Counted from the first letter of the stretch, positions 7,408 to 16,052 are shown. The stretch: DNA of 43,777 nucleotides from Gammaproteobacteria bacterium (GCA_028820325.1 JAPPJO010000070.1:1-43777), one strand, 5' to 3'. Notes: generated by a model not told the origin, from the sequence alone. Numbers and translations: made by a program.

Positions 7408-8718
7408 CTAGGACCCGTACATCGCGTTCGGCAGGAACGTCGCGATGTGGGGGAAGAGCGCGATCAGGACCAGCGCCGCCAGCATCGCGACCCAGAACGG
7501 CAGGATGCCGCGGAACATCGTGCGCACCGGCACGTCCTGGGCGACGCCCTTCACGACGAAGATGTTCAGCCCGACGGGCGGCGAGATCAGTCCCATCTCG
7601 AGCGTGATCACGATCATCACGCCGAACCAGATCATGTCGACGCCCAGCGATTCCAGGATCGGCTGAACGAGGGGGACGGTGAGCACGAGCATCGCGAACC
7701 CGTCCAGGAACGTGCCGAGCACGATGAACATGAGCAGCACGAGCATGACGACCTGGGCGCCCAAAAACCCCTGTTCGCCGACCCACTCCGCCGCGACGAA
7801 CGCGATTCCGGTGAGTCCGAGGAACACCTTGAACACGAAGGCGCCGAACAGGATGAGGAAGGCCGTGCCGCTCGCCTTGAGCGTGCCGTTGACGACGTCG
7901 ATCACGGTCTTCCGGTTCAGCGCCCGCCGCACGCAGGCCGCGACGAGGGTCAGGCACGCGCCGACTCCGGCCGCCTCGATGGCGGAGAAGATGCCGGCGT
8001 AGATGCCGCCGATGGTCACGATGACGATGCCCACGATCCACGCGGCGCTCGCGGTGGCGCGGAGGCGCTCCCGCCACGGAACGGGCGTCGTGGCGTGCGG
8101 CGCCTTGTCGGGGTCGCGCCGGACGACGATCCAGACGGTGAGCACGAAGAGCAGCGTGAGCACGATCCCGGGCACCACGCCGGCCATGAACAGGCGGCCG
8201 ATGCTCTCCTCGGTGACGATCCCGTAGATGACGAGTCCCGCCGAGGGCGGGATGAGGAAACCGAGCGTGCCGCCGGCGGCGATGGCCCCGGTCGCCAGCG
8301 AGTCGTCGTAGCGGAACCGCCGCATCTCGGGCAGGGACACGCGGCCCATGGTGAGCGCGGCGGCGAGCGACGAACCGGAGAGGGCCGAGAATCCGGCGCA
8401 GGCGACGATCGAGGCGGAGGCGAGACTGCCGCGGAAGCGGCCGAGCCAACTGTGGGCCGCGCGGTACAGGTCCTGACTCATCCCGGAGACCACGGCCAGG
8501 TTCCCCATCAGCATGAACAGCGGCAGGATGGTGAGGGGATAGCGGGAGGCCACGGCGAAGACCTCGCCCGCCAGCACCGCCGTGACGGCGCCCGGGCGGA
8601 TCGCCGCGATGCCGCCCACGCCCACGACGAGCATCGCCAGCCCCACCGGCACCCGGATCAGGAGCAGAACGAAGAGGGCGAGAAAGCCCACGAGGGCGAT
8701 GGCCGTGCCGTCCATCAC
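7408..8718 (-). CDS. TRAP transporter large permease (DctM family)
   Basis: About 436 residues, the usual length. Start Met-Met at 8718/8715. Twelve or so hydrophobic segments with DctM signatures: PLTILPLFMLMGNLA, SASIVACAGFSALSGSS, GAIAAGGTLGFLIPPSAGLVIYGIVTEESIGRLFMAG, and near the C-terminus LEMGLISPPVGLNIFVVKG. This subunit carries the sodium-coupled transport path in TRAP systems. It follows the small permease by 13 bases and belongs to one operon with it, the NCS2 gene and DctP. Confidence 0.93.
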   Translation of the reverse strand: MMDGTAIALVGFLALFVLLLIRVPVGLAMLVVGVGGIAAIRPGAVTAVLAGEVFAVASRYPLTILPLFMLMGNLAVVSGMSQDLYRAAHSWLGRFRGSLASASIVACAGFSALSGSSLAAALTMGRVSLPEMRRFRYDDSLATGAIAAGGTLGFLIPPSAGLVIYGIVTEESIGRLFMAGVVPGIVLTLLFVLTVWIVVRRDPDKAPHATTPVPWRERLRATASAAWIVGIVIVTIGGIYAGIFSAIEAAGVGACLTLVAACVRRALNRKTVIDVVNGTLKASGTAFLILFGAFVFKVFLGLTGIAFVAAEWVGEQGFLGAQVVMLVLLMFIVLGTFLDGFAMLVLTVPLVQPILESLGVDMIWFGVMIVITLEMGLISPPVGLNIFVVKGVAQDVPVRTMFRGILPFWVAMLAALVLIALFPHIATFLPNAMYGS

Positions 8719-8731
8719 TCGTCCGCCCCGT

Positions 8732-9271
8732 TCATTCGGCCGGCTCGTTGGGGTCTTCCGCGTTCCACACCGCGAACCCCAGGAGGAGCTGGGACAGGAG
8801 CAGCAGGCCGTAGGCGGCGAGCGATGCGCCGAGGGCGTAGTAGAACGGCAGGTGCGGGATCGACACGCTGCCGGTCACGGCGCCGCAGGGAAGGCCGCAA
8901 CTGCCGTGCACGAACAGGGCGTAGGCGGCCACGGCGACGGCGCCCACGCCGAGCAGCCGCGCGATGGCGTCCGTGACCCGGGTTACGCGCCGGCCGGCGA
9001 AGCGCGCGATCAGGTTCACGCACACGTGAGAGCCCTCGCGCGCCCCGTAGGCGACCGCCGCCGCCGCGACGACCGCGAGCGACATCGTCGAGACGTCCTC
9101 GATCCAGAGCAGGGAATCGTTGAGGACGTAGCGCCAGAAGACCTCGGCCACCGTGATCCCGAGCAGCACCGCGAGCGCGACCCCGCCGGCCACGGCGAAC
9201 GCCGCTGCCACCCGGCCGGAGAACGCCTCCGCGCGCGCGAAGCCCTCCCTGTGGGCCTCGAAAACCGTCAT
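8732..9271 (-). CDS. TRAP transporter small permease (DctQ family)
   Basis: 179 residues with four hydrophobic segments. The conserved EVFWRYVLNDSLLWIEDVSTMSL, AYGAREGSHVCVNLIARF and LPFYYALGASLAAYGLLLL elements match DctQ. A GGGGAGA ribosome-binding site precedes the ATG at 9271. It is the first gene of the transport operon, 67 bases downstream of the TonB-receptor stop codon, so it may be transcribed from that gene or from a short local promoter. Confidence 0.9.
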   Translation of the reverse strand: MTVFEAHREGFARAEAFSGRVAAAFAVAGGVALAVLLGITVAEVFWRYVLNDSLLWIEDVSTMSLAVVAAAAVAYGAREGSHVCVNLIARFAGRRVTRVTDAIARLLGVGAVAVAAYALFVHGSCGLPCGAVTGSVSIPHLPFYYALGASLAAYGLLLLSQLLLGFAVWNAEDPNEPAE

Positions 9272-9338
9272 GTCTCCCCGCCGAGGTCGAGAGCCTACCC
9301 GAAATCGCGCCTCAGAATAGCGGGTCGGACGGGGTTTG

Positions 9339-11387
9339 CTAGAACACGAAGCGGTAGGTCACGCTCAGGCTCCTCCCGGCCTCGGGCATGATCTCCTTCA
9401 CCCGCGACAGGTGACGCCTGTATTCCGTGTTGCCGAGGTTGTCGAGGTGGAGCGTCACGACGTGCGGCCGCCCGGCGAAGGTGAACCGCACGCCGCCCGA
9501 GAGGCCGAGGATCGCGTATCCGTCGGTGGGTTGCTCGAACCGCCCGGTCCGTTCCTGGCTCGCGGCCATCCGCGTCTCGGCCTCCACGAACCAGTCCACC
9601 GGCGAATAGCCGATCGCGACGCGACCCTGGAGCGGGGGCATGAAGGGGAGGGGTTCGTCGGTGGCGCGGATCGTGCCGCGCACGTACGACGCGGCGGCCT
9701 CCAGCCGGAGTCCGGCCGGCATCGACCATTCGAGCTGGCTCTCGAAGCCGGTCAGCACGGCGTCCTCTCCCACGAACTGGTAGATGGGGAGCCGCACGCG
9801 GCTGAGTTCCCCGGTCGCCTGCGGAAAGATGTAGCCCGCGATCGTGTTCCTGAACCACGTCGCCTCGGCGCTCAGCCGTTGTCCCGTGACGCGCCCGAAC
9901 ACGTCGATGCCGAGTCCGGTTTCCGTCTCGAGCGAGGGATTGCCGACGTCGTATGAATTGGCCGCGAGGTGGGGCCCCTCCGAGTAGAGTTCGTGTACAT
10001 CCGGAGTGCGAAAGGCACGGCCCACGCTCGCGCCGAGCGTGAACTGCCCGGTCAACCGCATGAGCGCGCCCAGCGATCCGGAAACCGCGTCGAAGGAACG
10101 CGCGCGGATGTGCCCGATGTCGGAGGACGCGTCTTCCCGGTCCGGTTCAAGTTCGACCCGGTCGTAGCGGAGCCCGGCCTCGACCGTGACCGGATCGAGT
10201 CGGATCTCCTCGAGGACATACGCGGCCTGCGTCCTGCGGCGCGAATTCGGCGTGTACAGCGCGCCCGCGAATCCGAAGTCCTCCCACGAGGCTCTCGCCC
10301 CGACGGCCCCCGCTGCGAACGGCCCCCATCCCGCGTGCCGCGCCCGGGCCTCTCCGCTCACGATCTCGCGGTCGTATTGGGCGCCGAGGATGTCCGGGGG
10401 TTCCATCTCGTGGTGCCGATACCACGTGTAGCCGGCATCGAATTCGATCGCCTCCACGCCTCGCCCGGGCCGGATGACGCTGCGAAACCGGCCGGCGGCT
10501 CTCTCCTGCTCCGTGCGCACCGCGTTCGTGTGGCCGCCGACGAAGCCTCCGGGAATCCCGTAGTCGTTCGCGAAGTAGCGAAACGCGCCGCCCGCGTAGC
10601 CCCAGTCGTCCACCCACGATGTCCCGGCCGCCACGCTCCACACGTCGGTCTGGGTTCCCGCCAGCCTCCCGATGGGGGTCCGCAGATCCCCTCCCTCGCG
10701 CTTCGAGACCTCGACGCGAAGCGGGATGTGCTCGGTGACGCCGACGGTGACCTGGCTGCTCCCCCCGATGCCGCGGGTCGCCCCCTGCCCCTGGAGCGAC
10801 GTGAAACCCGTCGCGCGGCGAGGCACCGCCTGCGGAACCTCCTCCCGAATCACGTTGATCACGCCGCCGAGTGCGTTGCTGCCGTAGAGAATCGCGCTCG
10901 GGCCGCGAATCACGTCGATCCGCCGGGCCGAGGAAGGGGCGAGCGCCGAGGCGTGGTCCGGGCCGCTGCTGAGGACGTCCCCCACCCGCTGGCCGTCTTC
11001 GAGCACGAGGATGCGGTCTCCGCTCAGGCCACGGATGACGGGCTGGGACGTGCCCGGTCCCATGCTGGTCACAGTGACCCCCGGGACCGATTCCACCGTC
11101 TGCGCGAGGGTTCCCGCGAGTTCCCGCTGCAGCGTCTCGTCGGCGAAAACGGCGGAAGGCCGGATCGCCTCGCTCACGGCCGTGGGATTCAGGACCGCCG
11201 TGACGACGATGTCCGGCAGGGTGATGGCGGCGACCTCGGAGGCCACTTCGACGGTGTCCGCGGCCTGTTGCGCGACAGGTGCGGCCTGCTGCGCGACAGG
11301 TGTCGAGCCTGCGGCGCGCGCCGGCACGCCAGCGAGGGTGATCCCGAGGAGGAGGAAGAGAACTTGGGAGCGTCGGGACATCGTCAT
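9339..11387 (-). CDS. TonB-dependent outer-membrane receptor, ZnuD-like
   Basis: 682 residues. Signal peptide (about 1-26), a short linker with a 7-residue duplication (PVAQQAA twice), a TonB-box-like DIVVTAVLNP, plug domain (LAGTLAQTVESVPGVTV, QPVIRGLSGDRILVLEDGQRV, VIRGPSAILYGSNALGGVINVI), then a 22-strand-type barrel ending in Phe (YRFVF). The plug and the barrel segment LYSEGPHLAANSYDVGNPSLETE are typical of the ZnuD group, which takes up zinc or haem-like ligands using TonB energy. Zinc is favoured here because a Fur/Zur-type repressor lies directly upstream with a shared operator half-site. Confidence 0.88.
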   Translation of the reverse strand: MTMSRRSQVLFLLLGITLAGVPARAAGSTPVAQQAAPVAQQAADTVEVASEVAAITLPDIVVTAVLNPTAVSEAIRPSAVFADETLQRELAGTLAQTVESVPGVTVTSMGPGTSQPVIRGLSGDRILVLEDGQRVGDVLSSGPDHASALAPSSARRIDVIRGPSAILYGSNALGGVINVIREEVPQAVPRRATGFTSLQGQGATRGIGGSSQVTVGVTEHIPLRVEVSKREGGDLRTPIGRLAGTQTDVWSVAAGTSWVDDWGYAGGAFRYFANDYGIPGGFVGGHTNAVRTEQERAAGRFRSVIRPGRGVEAIEFDAGYTWYRHHEMEPPDILGAQYDREIVSGEARARHAGWGPFAAGAVGARASWEDFGFAGALYTPNSRRRTQAAYVLEEIRLDPVTVEAGLRYDRVELEPDREDASSDIGHIRARSFDAVSGSLGALMRLTGQFTLGASVGRAFRTPDVHELYSEGPHLAANSYDVGNPSLETETGLGIDVFGRVTGQRLSAEATWFRNTIAGYIFPQATGELSRVRLPIYQFVGEDAVLTGFESQLEWSMPAGLRLEAAASYVRGTIRATDEPLPFMPPLQGRVAIGYSPVDWFVEAETRMAASQERTGRFEQPTDGYAILGLSGGVRFTFAGRPHVVTLHLDNLGNTEYRRHLSRVKEIMPEAGRSLSVTYRFVF
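11261..11302. repeat. 21-bp tandem duplication in receptor leader region
   Basis: Two abutting 21-base copies (11261-11281 and 11282-11302) differ at one base and encode the repeated PVAQQAA after the receptor signal peptide. Seen directly; probably a recent slippage event in a flexible linker. Confidence 0.7.
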
Positions 11388-11430
11388 GTGGGCCGCGTGC
11401 GAGTGGGAGGTCAGGGGGGGCTGCGCGTGG

Positions 11431-11451
11431 CCGTAATGATAATGGATTATC
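11431..11451. promoter_or_regulatory. Fur/Zur-type operator upstream of the TonB receptor
   Basis: CCGTAATGATAATGGATTATC. It contains the perfect inverted repeat GATAATGGATTATC (11438-11451) and the 12-mer CCGTAATGATAA that recurs at 11926-11937 before the repressor gene. It lies about 50 bases upstream of the receptor start. AT-rich GATAAT repeats are the usual recognition pattern of Fur-superfamily repressors; binding here is inferred. Confidence 0.65.
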
Positions 11452-11531
11452 GATATAGGACAAGAGGGCGGTCGACGACCTTCGATCAGGCCGCCGTGGG
11501 GGTTGCCGGGAGCAGCTGGGTCAGAGGCCCG

Positions 11532-11900
11532 TTACGCGCACGCGGCGCAGCGACCGAAAAAAGTCAGGTCGTGGCTGTCGACCTGGAAGCCGTTGGGCGC
11601 CAGCGTCTCGACTTCGTCCGGGCACTGAGGGACGTCAAACGCCTGATCGCAGGAGTTGCAGAGGAAATGGTGATGATGCGGACGGTCGGCCAACTCGTAC
11701 CGAAGCCCGCCGCCCGGGAGCTTTACTCTCGACAGCCAGCCCTCGCCGACCAGGGTCTTCACGTTCCGGTAGACCGTCGCCACCCCGAGAGACGGCACGA
11801 TCCGCTTGCCGTACTCGAGAATCTCGTCAAGCGAGAGGGGGCGTCCGGCGTTCGTGAACACGCGGCGGATCGCCCGGCGTTGTCGAGTATCTCGTTGCAT
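11532..11900 (-). CDS. Fur-family metalloregulator, probably Zur
   Basis: 122 residues. Winged-helix part (RQRRAIRRVF, SLDEILEYGKR, SLGVATVYRNVKTLVGEGWLSRV), then the metal-binding dimerisation part with HHHH (75-78), CNSC (81-84) and CAAC (118-121), two CxxC pairs that normally hold a structural zinc. It represses uptake genes when its metal is bound. Placement next to a ZnuD-like receptor, plus operators before both genes, supports Zur rather than iron-sensing Fur, but the sequence alone does not settle the metal. It is shorter than E. coli Fur (148) and lacks an extended tail. Confidence 0.88.
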   Translation of the reverse strand: MQRDTRQRRAIRRVFTNAGRPLSLDEILEYGKRIVPSLGVATVYRNVKTLVGEGWLSRVKLPGGGLRYELADRPHHHHFLCNSCDQAFDVPQCPDEVETLAPNGFQVDSHDLTFFGRCAACA

Positions 11901-11925
11901 CGAAGTAACCCCCCGCGCAGGTGAA

Positions 11926-11939
11926 CCGTAATGATAACG
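11926..11939. promoter_or_regulatory. Probable autoregulatory Fur/Zur half-operator
   Basis: CCGTAATGATAACG, 26-39 bases upstream of the repressor ATG at 11900. Its first 12 bases are identical to those at 11431-11442 before the receptor gene. Autoregulation is inferred. Confidence 0.55.
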
Positions 11940-11972
11940 CCATGTTGCCCCCTGTCACGCGAAGCCCGTGCA

Positions 11973-12392
11973 TCACTCACGCTCACGGTTTCTCCAGCGC
12001 GCTTCGTTGGCGCGGATCGCGTCCTGGACGAACACGGCGAGGCCCTTCCCTCGCTTCTCGAAGTACTCCTCGAAGCGCGGATCGGCCGTGTACGTTTCGG
12101 CGAGGTTCCGGTGCATGCCGTGGCTGCACGGATAGAACCAGCGGTCGATGTGGCGTCGGTGTTCCTCGGCCAGGTCCATCGCCGCGCGGCCGGCGGCCCG
12201 GGCGCCCTCTGACAGCAGCGCGGCCAGCCGGGCCACCACGGTCTCGCCCTCCTCGGTGATCCGCGCCCAGTCGTCCTTGCCGTACCCGCGGATACGCCGC
12301 ATCGACTCCTGGTAAGCGTCGCTGTGGCCCCATCGCCGTTCGACCTCCTCCTCGTACTGAGCGTGGTCGAACTCCTCCAACCCCTCGAACAT
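11973..12392 (-). CDS. Stand-alone TipAS-domain protein
   Basis: 139 residues from the ATG at 12392. The whole length matches the TipAS antibiotic-recognition domain of TipA/MerR-type regulators: FDHAQYEEEVERRWG, YQESMRRIRGYGKDDW, EEHRRHIDRWFYPCSHGMHRNLAETYTADPRFEEYFEKRGKGLAVFVQDAI. The cysteine in FYPC is at the position used by TipAS for covalent thiopeptide capture. The N-terminal MerR DNA-binding helix-turn-helix of TipAL is absent, as in internally initiated TipAS. The stop of the upstream HEAT gene lies 2 bases before this start, so the two are coupled. A ligand-sequestering role is inferred. Confidence 0.82.
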   Translation of the reverse strand: MFEGLEEFDHAQYEEEVERRWGHSDAYQESMRRIRGYGKDDWARITEEGETVVARLAALLSEGARAAGRAAMDLAEEHRRHIDRWFYPCSHGMHRNLAETYTADPRFEEYFEKRGKGLAVFVQDAIRANEARWRNRERE

Positions 12393-12394
12393 CG

Positions 12395-13684
12395 CTAGGG
12401 AGCCCGGGAGCCTCGGGGGAGGGTGCCGGGGTCGGGGCCGGGTGCCCGGGCGGATCGCGGCAGGGTGTCGACTTCGACGTCGGCCGCGGCGGCGGCGCGC
12501 GGGAGTGAGGCCCGTGCTTCGAGCTTCCCGACCGCGGCGGAGATCGCCTGCCCCGTGGCGTCCCGCGTGCCGAGGCTCCTCTGCACCTCGCGGAGCCGGG
12601 GGAGTGCTTCGACGGCGTGGATCTCGGCGAGGGCGTTCGCCGCGTGCGCGCCGGAGGACCCCTCGAGCGCGTGGCCGAGCGCCGCGATGATCTCCACCCG
12701 GTATCCGCCGTCGTAGGTCTTCAGACGCCCGAAATCGCCGCCGAGCGCCGCGCCCACGGTTACGACCAGCTCTCCTTCGCCCAGTTGCCGTAGCGCCTCG
12801 GCGACGCCATCGCGGAACCGCAGGCCGGTGGCGTTCCGCACGTCGCCGAGCAGCGGGATGAGCGGCCCGATCGCATCGGAGTGCCGAGTCGCCCCGAGCG
12901 CCTCGACCACCCGCAGCCGGAGCACCGCGTCCTCGTCCCAGAGAACATCCGCGAGGGCCGGGATCGCGGCGGGGTCCTGGAGCCGTCCGAGTTCGGCAGC
13001 CGCGTCGCGGCGCGGTCGGTCGCCCTCCCAGAGGACATATTTGTTGGTGATTCGGCCCCCGGGCGCCCTCAGGCGGCGAACGTGGAACGGCACATCGTCC
13101 TCGTGCGCTCTTCCCCCGTGACAGACCTGCCACAGAACCTCGGTGAACAGGTCGAACAGGTTCCGAAGCCGCGCGAGGTCCTTGATCGCTCCAAGCGCCT
13201 GGAAGTGGAGTTCGTCCATCCCGTCCGGGTACCTGCCGAACCACCCGTCGCGGCCCTTCACGGAAAGCTGAATCTTGGACTGAGCCTGGATGAGCTGACG
13301 GACCCTCCCGTTGCCGAAGAGCCGCCGCAGGCGCCGCGGCGCATTGCCCTTGATCACGAAATCCCGGTCGAACCGGGGATGGCCGACTTCGACGTCCTGC
13401 ATGCCCAGCGCCTTCCCGAACCCGCTGAAGACGCCCGCCCGGTAGATGTCGAACCGGAAACCCTCGGGATTGAAATAGGGCGCGCGGAGTCTCGTGAACG
13501 TCTGATTCGTCTTGCCGTCGCCCGACGTGAACGTGTCGAGCGTGAGGGTCCAGTCGCCGCTGCGGGCCTGGACGGCGGAGTGGCCGACGAGGCCTCCGTC
13601 GTGGAACTGCCCGTCCACCTCGTCGGCGAGCTGCCGCCAGACGTCTTTCCGGCTCGGTCCGAACAGGGCCTTGAGGAAGTTCAT
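12395..13684 (-). CDS. HEAT-repeat protein with DUF3137-like N-terminus
   Basis: 429 residues. The first 190 or so resemble DUF3137-type domains: a long mixed domain with LTLDTFTSGDGKTNQTFTRLRAPYFN and KDLARLRNLFDLFTEVLWQVC. Residues about 225-390 are HEAT-like repeats (RRDAAAELGRLQDPAAIPALADVLWDEDAVLRLRVVEALGATR; AIGPLIPLLGDVR; VEIIAALGHALEG; ALAEIHAVEALPRLREV). The tail is proline- and arginine-rich and probably disordered. No signal peptide. Its start overlaps the Hsp70-like stop by four bases (ATGA), suggesting the two products work together. Confidence 0.8.
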   Translation of the reverse strand: MNFLKALFGPSRKDVWRQLADEVDGQFHDGGLVGHSAVQARSGDWTLTLDTFTSGDGKTNQTFTRLRAPYFNPEGFRFDIYRAGVFSGFGKALGMQDVEVGHPRFDRDFVIKGNAPRRLRRLFGNGRVRQLIQAQSKIQLSVKGRDGWFGRYPDGMDELHFQALGAIKDLARLRNLFDLFTEVLWQVCHGGRAHEDDVPFHVRRLRAPGGRITNKYVLWEGDRPRRDAAAELGRLQDPAAIPALADVLWDEDAVLRLRVVEALGATRHSDAIGPLIPLLGDVRNATGLRFRDGVAEALRQLGEGELVVTVGAALGGDFGRLKTYDGGYRVEIIAALGHALEGSSGAHAANALAEIHAVEALPRLREVQRSLGTRDATGQAISAAVGKLEARASLPRAAAAADVEVDTLPRSARAPGPDPGTLPRGSRAP

Positions 13685-15273
13685 CGCAATCTCACCACGG
13701 GGTGCTTGACGTTCAGGTCCGTCTTCCGGTGCAGGTCATGTACGGTTACACACAGCCACCGGTTTTCGTCCACGGAGTACGTCACGCGCAGCCGCGGCGC
13801 CGTGCCCTTGCCGGGCGGGTCCAGCGGCAGGGCGGGATCCGCCTCGTTGAGGCACAGGCAGAACGCCCGTTCGCCCGCGGTCCGGGGCACGAAGTAGCTG
13901 GATCCGTTGCTGCGCTCGGTCCAGTCGATCGGACGCCCGGCCACCCGCCCGACCTCGCAGATGAAGAGGTTGATGTGCCGCTGGCCATCTCTGCCGGGGG
14001 CGTAGTAGCGCGTGGCGAAGTTGTCGACCGTGGGGAAGCACGTGCCGCCGGGGATGAGCAGCTCGTACTCGGCGTCGGCATCGTCGTCGGGCAGGACGCG
14101 GAGCGCGTAGTCGTGGTAGATGAAGTCCTCGACGTGCGCGCCGCCCGCGAAAATGCAGGCGCCGCGTGCGACGGCCGCGAACGGAAGCCACTCCCGCACC
14201 TTCTCCCGGCCGAGCACGTCGCCCACGACGTTGCGCACCTCCGGAAGGAGGGTCGATCCGCCCTCGAGGATCACATCATCGATGCCGTCGGGGAGGACGC
14301 CGTGCCGGGTCCGGAGTTCAGTGAGCAGCGCGTCGAGCAGCTCCCGGATCCGGACGTACAGGCCGTTCGCGGCGAGAAGGTCGCTGAGGACGGGATAGTC
14401 CAGCTTCCCGTACGACTCGTTGCGGAAGGTGAAGTCGCCCTCGTTCCCGGCGCTCGCGAGCAGCTTCACGCGCTCGGCCTCCCAGCGGAGCGCGACCTCC
14501 CATTCGGGCCAGTCGTGCAGGGCCGAGGGGACGAACCGCTCCAGGATCCAGCCGTCCACGTCGTCCCCGCCGAGTTCCACCGCCTGCTTCGCGAGCACCT
14601 CCGCGCGCCCGGTCTCCACGGTCTGCGCGCCGTGGGTCCTCACGACCGCGGCCTCCATCGATCCCCCGCCGAAGTCGAAGGCGACGAGGGTCGTGGGGCG
14701 TCCGACATCCACCCCGTAGCCGAGCGCGGCCGCGACCGGCTCGTCGAGCGTGCGGAACACGATCCCGGCCGGTTTCCGCCGCAGTCGGGACCACATGCGC
14801 GCCCACCAGCCGCGGCGCTTCAGGCGCCGGATGATCGCCTGCAACTCGGCCCGGTACGTCTCGTAGAAGCCGCTCGGCGTGGCGATCGTGATGTCGGTGA
14901 TTTCTTCGCCGAACTGCACCTCGAGGGTGCCGATGACCTCCCGCAGGAAGAGCGCCGCGACATCCTGCGCGGTGAAGGCTCTCCCGCCGGCGCGGGCCAG
15001 CGCCCGGCCGCTCTCCGTGCCGAGGTAGCGCTTGAAGCCGCGCGCGAAGCCGGTGGCCTGTCCGTCCCAGTTGTAGGTGACGGCCGCCTGTCCGATGAGG
15101 ACGTCCTCGCCGTCGCGGTCCATGACGCACACGCACGACGGCATGACCGGCGTCTGCGTGACGGGCTCCAGCTTCGCGAGGTCCGGCAGGTTCACGATGT
15201 GCGGCCGGCCGGACCGGTCCTCGCAGATAGTGGTGTTGGACGTGCCGAGATCGATGGCCCAGTGGGTCGACAT
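13681..15273 (-). CDS. Hsp70-family (DnaK-like) ATPase
   Basis: 530 residues. Actin-fold ATPase motifs: phosphate-1 WAIDLGTSNTT (5-15), connect/phosphate-2 FDFGGGSMEAAVV, and the adenosine motif VILEGGSTLLPEV, plus a conserved DEPVAAALGYG helix. It carries an odd basic insertion (RRLKRRGWWARMWSRLRRKP, near 155-175) not found in DnaK. The C-terminal 130 residues end in a short beta segment (LRVTYSVDENRWLCVTVHD) resembling part of a substrate-binding domain, without the helical lid. Known non-DnaK Hsp70s of this size are often paired with a partner gene; here it is the overlapping HEAT gene. Confidence 0.88.
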   Translation of the reverse strand: MSTHWAIDLGTSNTTICEDRSGRPHIVNLPDLAKLEPVTQTPVMPSCVCVMDRDGEDVLIGQAAVTYNWDGQATGFARGFKRYLGTESGRALARAGGRAFTAQDVAALFLREVIGTLEVQFGEEITDITIATPSGFYETYRAELQAIIRRLKRRGWWARMWSRLRRKPAGIVFRTLDEPVAAALGYGVDVGRPTTLVAFDFGGGSMEAAVVRTHGAQTVETGRAEVLAKQAVELGGDDVDGWILERFVPSALHDWPEWEVALRWEAERVKLLASAGNEGDFTFRNESYGKLDYPVLSDLLAANGLYVRIRELLDALLTELRTRHGVLPDGIDDVILEGGSTLLPEVRNVVGDVLGREKVREWLPFAAVARGACIFAGGAHVEDFIYHDYALRVLPDDDADAEYELLIPGGTCFPTVDNFATRYYAPGRDGQRHINLFICEVGRVAGRPIDWTERSNGSSYFVPRTAGERAFCLCLNEADPALPLDPPGKGTAPRLRVTYSVDENRWLCVTVHDLHRKTDLNVKHPVVRLR

Positions 15274-15288
15274 GGGCCGAATCTTATT

Positions 15289-15942
15289 CTAGTTCACGCG
15301 GAACGTCACCCGCTGCGAGACCCAAACGGCGGTGGCCCTGTCGCGGTTCATCGCCGGACTGAACCGCATCGCCGGGACGACCCTGCCCGCCGCCTCGTCG
15401 AGCAGCGGGTTACCGGAGGATGTCTTGATTTCGGACCTCTCGACCCGGCCCTCCTCCGAGAGGTAGATCCACAGTTCGACGCTCCCCTCGATGCCCGCGT
15501 CCTTCAGCGTCGGCGGGTATTCCCGTTCCAGCACCTGCAGCACCTCCCCCACGTTCAGCAGCACGGGGGGCGTGTCGTAGGGGATCAGGATCGGACGCTC
15601 GGACGGGTCCGGGGCGCGGGGACGCGGAGGCAGACCCCTGGGGGCCCGATCCGGAGTCGTGGGCGCGATCGTGATGTCCGGGGAAATGTCGACGGTGGAG
15701 ACCCGCGGCATGGCGGGACGCGCGATCGCTTCCGGCGGGGGCGGAATCCTCACCTCCGGCGGGAGCCGGATCGACTCGATCTCGCTTGTGACGGACCCCA
15801 TGTCCGCGGCCTCGAACGGCTGCACGAGGACGAAGAGCCCCAGGTGGAGGAAGACGGCAACCAGCAGACCGACCCGTGTGGAGTTCGTACTGGCGCGCTT
15901 GAACCTGTCGTTCGCGGTGAGCCGAATGCCGGTGTCTTCCAT
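15289..15942 (-). CDS. TonB-family energy transducer
   Basis: About 217 residues from the ATG at 15942, which has GGAGG eight bases upstream. One N-terminal membrane anchor (VGLLVAVFLHLGLFVLV), a proline-rich periplasmic spacer (PPPPEAIARPAMPR; RGLPPRPRAPDPSE), and the C-terminal TonB domain (LKDAGIEGSVELWIYLSEEGRVERSEIKTSSGNPLLDEAAGRVVPAMRFSPAMNRDRATAVWVSQRVTFRV). It couples the inner-membrane proton gradient to outer-membrane receptors, plausibly the receptor at 9339-11387. No ExbB/ExbD gene is nearby. The stop lies 15 bases before the Hsp70-like start. Confidence 0.9.
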   Translation of the reverse strand: MEDTGIRLTANDRFKRASTNSTRVGLLVAVFLHLGLFVLVQPFEAADMGSVTSEIESIRLPPEVRIPPPPEAIARPAMPRVSTVDISPDITIAPTTPDRAPRGLPPRPRAPDPSERPILIPYDTPPVLLNVGEVLQVLEREYPPTLKDAGIEGSVELWIYLSEEGRVERSEIKTSSGNPLLDEAAGRVVPAMRFSPAMNRDRATAVWVSQRVTFRVN

Positions 15943-16032
15943 CAGAATCACCTCCCGTTTCCCGGCGGCCCCTCGCGAAGCCCCCGCTGCCGTCCGCTCC
16001 TCAAGTTCTCCCCACCCCCCATCTCATTGACC

Positions 16033-16052
16033 GACGTTCCCGCGGGAACGTC
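16033..16052. repeat. 20-bp perfect palindrome, copy A
   Basis: GACGTTCCCGCGGGAACGTC, identical to copy B at 16537-16556. It sits between the methyltransferase stop and the TonB gene. A right-half copy (GCGGGAACGTTTCG, 16061-16074) lies in the last methyltransferase codons. Confidence 0.85.

Noticed and set aside
5536..8976. An uninterrupted 1146-codon plus-strand frame
   Set aside because: It is antisense to well-supported TRAP and NCS2 genes; its product is a run of Arg, Glu, Asp and His with no domains. High GC suppresses stops on the opposite strand.
9969..11924. A 651-codon plus-strand frame
   Set aside because: Antisense to the TonB receptor and the Fur-family gene, no recognisable motif.
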